Positions 5,743 through 9,514 of a DNA stretch of 9,514 bases are shown here, one piece after another; the stretch's first letter is position 1; each line of letters begins with the position of its first letter. The notes under the pieces are model-generated. The model did not search any database. It saw nothing but the letters and a program-made list of their open reading frames with translations, and was not told where the DNA came from. The stretch is taken from NCBI GenBank assembly GCA_012511095.1, contig JAAZGT010000316.1, positions 1-9,514 of the forward strand. The letters are read 5' to 3'. Origin of the DNA: Alcaligenaceae bacterium (GTDB taxonomy: Bacteria > Pseudomonadota > Gammaproteobacteria > Burkholderiales > Burkholderiaceae_B). A program made the position numbers and the translations under genes.

Positions 5743-7026
5743 GTGAGTAATCCATCTGAGTCTGTCATTAAAAAAGGTTCAACCAAGCTTCGTCTGATTA
5801 AGTTCTTGGTGATGCTATTGCTTTTAGCCCTTATTGCCTTTGTTATTTATTATTTGTTTTTAGGTGGCAAAGAGCGCTTGGCTGCACAAAAAGCTGAAAC
5901 TGCAACAGTTACTGCCACTACAGCAGATAGGCCTTCGGGTGCGCCTAGTGGTCCAGGGGGAGCACCCGGTCACGGTGCCATGGCGGGTGCTGGGAGACCT
6001 GTCGGCGGCATGATGGGGATGAGCACTAAGGTCAGTGTGGTCAAAGCCCGAAAGCGACCGATGAACTTTGTTATTAGGGGCTTAGGTACGGCCATACCAT
6101 CAGAGACGGTGGTGGTGCGTAGCCAAGTGAGTGGTCCATTGACTAAGATCTTCTTTGAAGAAGGGGCCATGGTTGATGCGGGTGAGCCTTTATTTCAAAT
6201 CGATCCGAGGCCTTTTGAAGCAAAATTACAGCATGCTCGCGGCCAATACCAACAAAATGAAGCGCAGCTAGCCAATGCAGAGGCGGATTTACGTCGTTAT
6301 CAAACATTGTTTAAACAAAACTCCATTGCTCGTCAGCAGGTCGATACGCAAAACGCCTTAGTTAAACAGCAAAGAGCCAATCGCGCAGCCTTACAGGCAC
6401 AGGTTGAGCAAGCAAAAATTGAATTGGAATACACCACCATTAAGGCACCCATTAGTGGGCGTGTTGGTCTAAGGCGAGTTGATATTGGTAATCTAGTTCA
6501 AGCTAATGCAACCGATGGTTTAATTACCATTACACAAAACCAACCCATGGATGTGGAGTTTGCTGTTTCTGAGCAATATATACCGCAGATTGCCGCTAAG
6601 TTTTATCAGGACGTACCAATTGAGGTACAACTTTATGATCGCAGTTCCTCCGACTTAATTGAGCGTGGTGTGGTGAGCTCCATGGCCAACCAAATTGATA
6701 CTGCCACTGGTACCGTCAAAATCAAAGCCAGCTTTGATAATAGTGATTATGGTTTATTTCCCAATCAATTCGTTAATGCCTGGCTTTTTGTAGAGCGTTA
6801 CGATAATAGTTTAAGCATTTTAACTGATGCCATTCAATATGGTCGTCAGGGCCCCTATGTCTTTTTGGTTAATGACGATATGAGCGTTAAACAGCAAGAT
6901 ATTAAGGTAGGGATTGTGGATAATGGCTACACCCAAGTACTCGAGGGGCTAAACGACGGTGACCAAGTGGTCATTGAGGGTGTCGATCGCTTAAGAGCAG
7001 GATCTAAAGTAGAGATAGTCGATTGA
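5743..7026 (+). CDS. mdtA: RND efflux periplasmic adaptor subunit, MdtA-like
   Basis: Membrane-fusion protein that bridges an RND pump in the inner membrane to an outer-membrane channel. The start is GTG, with AGG (5732-5734) 8 nt upstream. Residues 17-41 are a hydrophobic anchor with basic residues on its N-terminal side and no lipobox cysteine, so it is membrane-anchored rather than a lipoprotein. Residues 62-93 form a Gly/Ala/Pro linker with Met and two His. The lipoyl half-motifs flank the alpha-helical hairpin: VVVRSQVSGPLTKIFFEEGA (123-142) and TTIKAPISGRVGLRRVDIG (231-249), with Gln-rich coiled coil at about 158-230. The beta-barrel and membrane-proximal part follows, including GLFPNQFVNAWLFVERYD (337-354). 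Length 427 compares with about 415 in E. coli MdtA. Its stop overlaps the pump gene start, so they form one operon. Assignment to the MdtA type is firm; the substrate is not predictable from sequence. Confidence 0.9.
   Translation: MSNPSESVIKKGSTKLRLIKFLVMLLLLALIAFVIYYLFLGGKERLAAQKAETATVTATTADRPSGAPSGPGGAPGHGAMAGAGRPVGGMMGMSTKVSVVKARKRPMNFVIRGLGTAIPSETVVVRSQVSGPLTKIFFEEGAMVDAGEPLFQIDPRPFEAKLQHARGQYQQNEAQLANAEADLRRYQTLFKQNSIARQQVDTQNALVKQQRANRAALQAQVEQAKIELEYTTIKAPISGRVGLRRVDIGNLVQANATDGLITITQNQPMDVEFAVSEQYIPQIAAKFYQDVPIEVQLYDRSSSDLIERGVVSSMANQIDTATGTVKIKASFDNSDYGLFPNQFVNAWLFVERYDNSLSILTDAIQYGRQGPYVFLVNDDMSVKQQDIKVGIVDNGYTQVLEGLNDGDQVVIEGVDRLRAGSKVEIVD
7023..7026 (+). other. TTGA start/stop overlap, adaptor to RND pump
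   Basis: The best start of the pump gene is TTG (7023-7025), overlapping the adaptor stop TGA (7024-7026). The next in-frame ATG lies inside the first transmembrane helix and would truncate it. No strong Shine-Dalgarno is present (only a weak TAGAGA near 7010-7015), so translation probably depends on ribosomes ending the adaptor gene. Confidence 0.7.
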
Positions 7027-9514
7027 ATATTTCAGCCATCTTTATTAGCCGACCCATTGCCACAACATTGCTAATGATAGCGGTGTTGCTGACAGGCCTG
7101 TTTTCGTATCAGCGCTTATCTGTGTCGGCTCTACCTGATGTTGATTATCCGACAATTCAAGTAAGTACGATGTACCCAGGTGCTAGTCCATCGACGATGG
7201 AGGCATTAGTGACGTCGCCCTTAGAGCGTCAACTGGGTCAAATGGCGGGGCTTGAGCAGATGTACTCCTCAAGCGCGGCGGGCGCTTCGGTGATCAATCT
7301 TAAGTTTGCACTGAGTTTACCTTTGAGTGTGGCTGAACAAGAGGTGCAAGCAGCGATTAATGCGGCTAGTAATATGCTACCAATGGATTTACCGATGCCG
7401 CCGGTATATAACAAAGTAAATCCTGCCGATACACCAGTAATTACCTTGGCGGTGACTTCAGATACTTTGCCGCTTTACGAGGTACGAGATTTAGTTGAGA
7501 CGCGAATTTTGCAGAGCATCGCGCAGATCTCAGGCGTCGGTATGGTCAGTATTGCGGGTGGGCAAAAACCCGCTTTTAGGGTGCAGGTTAATCCCGTCGC
7601 TTTGGCCTCTAATGGCCTAAGTCTAAATGATGTGCGCAATGCCATTATGACGGGCAATATCAACCAGCCTTCGGGTAACCTCAATGGACCACGACGCTCA
7701 ACCACCATTCATACCAATAGTCAGCTTTTTACCACCGAAGAGTATGAGGACCTTATCCTCAGCTATGTTAATGATGCCCCTTTACGCTTAGGGCAGGTGG
7801 CTAAGGTGATCCAAGGCGCCGAAGATGTGCGACAAGCGGCTTGGTTAAATGATAAACAAGCAATTCTTTTAAATATTCAGCGACAGCCCAATGCGAATGT
7901 GATTAGGGTAGTTGATGAGATTTTGGCGCAACTGCCAGAATTGCGTACGGCCATGCCGCAATCGGTACAAATTGATGCAGTAGCCGATCGCACTGAATCA
8001 ATTCGCCAATCCATTACCAACGTACAGGTTGAGTTGTTGATCGCTGTGTTGCTAGTGGTTTTGGTGACCTTTGTGTTTTTGCGCACCCTGACTGCGACCT
8101 TTATCCCCTCGGTGGTGGTGCCCTTGTCCATTATTGGCACTTTTGTGGTCATGCTGTTCTTGGGTTATAGCCTTAATAACCTGACTTTGATGGCCTTGAC
8201 CATTGCCACGGGTTTTGTGGTCGATGATGCCATCGTGATGATCGAGAATATCGCCCGCCACATCGAAGAGGGTGAAACGCCGATGAATGCAGCGTATAAA
8301 GGGGCTAAGGAGATTGGTTTTACACTGATTTCACTGACCTTTTCGCTGATTGCGGTGTTGATCCCTCTGCTTTTTATGGGCGATGTGATTGGTAGACTCT
8401 TCCGTGAGTTTGCGATGACGTTGGCGGTGGCGATTTTAATCTCACTCGTGATCTCCCTAACATTAACACCGATGATGTGCGCGCGTATGCTTAAGTCTGC
8501 CCCTAAAAACGGCAATGATGAAAATGGCAATGCCGCTAAAGAGGGCATTGTAACAGCGTGGCTAGGTAAGCAACTCGACCGCTTGGTCAAGGTGTATGCC
8601 TATTTTTTGGATAAGGTCTTAGCTCATCAATTTATTACCTTGATGGTGTTCTTAGGTACTGTCGTGATTACCGCCATCTTGTATTTATGGATTCCTAAAG
8701 GTTTTTTCCCACAACAAGATACTGGTTTAATGGTGGTGATGACCGAGGCTGATCAGTCAGTGTCTTTTGACCGCATGGCCGAATTACAAACCGAGGTAGC
8801 CCATGCCTTTTCTGAGGATCCTGATGTGGCTTCAGCAACCTCTTTTATTGGGGTTGATGGCAATAATGTCAGTTTAAATACTGGACGTATTCAGATTGAG
8901 CTCAAGTCTCATAGTAGCCGTGATAGTGCCCAAACGGTGATGGACCGATTGCAAAAGGTAGCCGCAGAGTATGAAGGTATCCGTGTTTATTTGCAGCTTA
9001 ACCAAGACCTATCTATTGATACTCAATTAGCGCGTAGCCAATACCAATTAAGCCTTTCATCGATTGATAGTAGCCTTCTCAGAGAGTGGGTGCCTAATTT
9101 TGTTGATGCCCTAAGTGGTATTGAGGGACTCAGCGATGTGGTGGAAAATTATCAAGTACATGGTTTAGAGGCACAGGTGATTGTGGACCGCGACCGAGCC
9201 TCACAATATGGCATTCGTATGGCTCAAGTCGAAGAGGCGCTATACAATGCCTTTGGTCAGCGCTTTGTATCAACGGTATTTACTCAGGCGGCGCAATATC
9301 GCGTGGTCCTAGAGGTAGATCCAGAATATGCCGAGGATCCTAATGCCCTAAGAGATGTCTTTATTAAAGGTTCTCAAGGCTTGGTGCGATTAACTGATAT
9401 TGCGACCATTAAAACCGCCTATACGCCACTAGAGGTGCAGCGTATTGATCAGTTTCATTCGAGTCTAATTTCCTTTAATCTTAAAGCAAATTACTCCCTA
9501 TCGGATGTGTTACC
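7023..9514 (+). CDS. mdtB: RND multidrug efflux permease, MdtB-like, 3' partial
   Basis: Inner-membrane proton-driven pump subunit of the HAE-1 RND family. The frame was read codon by codon from the TTG to the window end without a stop: 830 codons of an expected roughly 1040. The first transmembrane helix begins SRPIATTLLM, followed by the porter-domain blocks DVDYPTIQVSTMYPGASP and QEVQAAINAASNMLP. TM2 covers about 338-356. The TM4 proton-relay pair Asp401-Asp402 sits in GFVVDDAIVMIENIARH. FSLIAVLIPLLFMGD and LTLTPMMCARML match the family, as does the second-half IPKGFFPQQDTG. The first 500 residues are closer to remembered E. coli MdtB than to MdtC (for example PLERQLGQMAGLEQM, KVNPADTP). 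In E. coli MdtB works as an MdtB2-MdtC heterotrimer, so an mdtC homologue is expected just beyond the window. A short Asn/Gly-rich stretch lies in the cytoplasmic linker near residue 500. Confidence 0.92.
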   Translation, partial: MNISAIFISRPIATTLLMIAVLLTGLFSYQRLSVSALPDVDYPTIQVSTMYPGASPSTMEALVTSPLERQLGQMAGLEQMYSSSAAGASVINLKFALSLPLSVAEQEVQAAINAASNMLPMDLPMPPVYNKVNPADTPVITLAVTSDTLPLYEVRDLVETRILQSIAQISGVGMVSIAGGQKPAFRVQVNPVALASNGLSLNDVRNAIMTGNINQPSGNLNGPRRSTTIHTNSQLFTTEEYEDLILSYVNDAPLRLGQVAKVIQGAEDVRQAAWLNDKQAILLNIQRQPNANVIRVVDEILAQLPELRTAMPQSVQIDAVADRTESIRQSITNVQVELLIAVLLVVLVTFVFLRTLTATFIPSVVVPLSIIGTFVVMLFLGYSLNNLTLMALTIATGFVVDDAIVMIENIARHIEEGETPMNAAYKGAKEIGFTLISLTFSLIAVLIPLLFMGDVIGRLFREFAMTLAVAILISLVISLTLTPMMCARMLKSAPKNGNDENGNAAKEGIVTAWLGKQLDRLVKVYAYFLDKVLAHQFITLMVFLGTVVITAILYLWIPKGFFPQQDTGLMVVMTEADQSVSFDRMAELQTEVAHAFSEDPDVASATSFIGVDGNNVSLNTGRIQIELKSHSSRDSAQTVMDRLQKVAAEYEGIRVYLQLNQDLSIDTQLARSQYQLSLSSIDSSLLREWVPNFVDALSGIEGLSDVVENYQVHGLEAQVIVDRDRASQYGIRMAQVEEALYNAFGQRFVSTVFTQAAQYRVVLEVDPEYAEDPNALRDVFIKGSQGLVRLTDIATIKTAYTPLEVQRIDQFHSSLISFNLKANYSLSDVL

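Noticed and set aside
8165..8590. 141-residue open frame on the minus strand inside the RND gene
   Set aside because: It is a shadow of a clearly coding RND sequence, has no recognisable protein features, and would need to overlap an essential membrane region. Other minus-strand frames in the window were dismissed for the same reason.
7023..9514. Suspected frameshift or pseudogene in the RND pump gene
   Set aside because: Reading the frame codon by codon from 7023 to the window end shows no stop and continuous family motifs; the gene is simply cut by the window edge.
1..9514. DNA uptake words (Neisseria- or Haemophilus-type), CRISPR-like repeats, tRNA or insertion-sequence ends
   Set aside because: By eye I found no recurrent uptake word, spaced direct-repeat array, cloverleaf or terminal repeats. 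This was not an exhaustive computed search.

Overview
This window reads as an ordinary chromosomal segment of a moderately AT-rich Gram-negative proteobacterium, most likely a low-GC betaproteobacterium of the Burkholderiales/Alcaligenaceae type. The best clue is the ZapD sequence: its N-terminal YEYPF...RLEYLF stretch and its C-terminal PEISANKY block resemble what I recall of Bordetella-type ZapD. TTA-rich leucine codon use fits a lower-GC relative. This placement is recall, not a database result. All nine genes lie on the + strand, are tightly packed, and leave no gap longer than about 105 nt. I see no RNA gene, mobile element, CRISPR array or convincing intrinsic terminator.

Region 1 (1-2724) is the end of a sulfate/thiosulfate ABC importer operon: cysT (5' end outside the window), cysW and cysA. 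A periplasmic binding protein gene (sbp or cysP) is expected upstream but is not visible. The two permeases form the membrane channel and CysA powers it.

Region 2 (2725-3554) is a TorD-family chaperone gene, normally a private helper of a Tat-exported molybdoenzyme, here without any such enzyme nearby. Its about 100-nt leader holds two successive perfect 7-6-7 inverted repeats just ahead of a good Shine-Dalgarno sequence. This leader is the most unexplained piece of non-coding DNA in the window.

Region 3 (3634-5705) is the familiar housekeeping cluster pilD-like prepilin peptidase, coaE (last step of CoA synthesis) and zapD (FtsZ-ring factor). The peptidase has a reduced N-terminal domain without the usual zinc cysteines. 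The yacG gene that often ends this cluster is absent.

Region 4 (5743-9514) encodes an MdtA-type periplasmic adaptor and, with a 4-nt TTGA overlap, an MdtB-type RND pump subunit that runs off the window end. A second pump subunit and an outer-membrane channel are expected downstream. Only 37 nt without a visible terminator separate zapD from the efflux genes, so read-through is possible.

I found no clear sign of a previously undescribed system. The findings below are modest and are scored as such.
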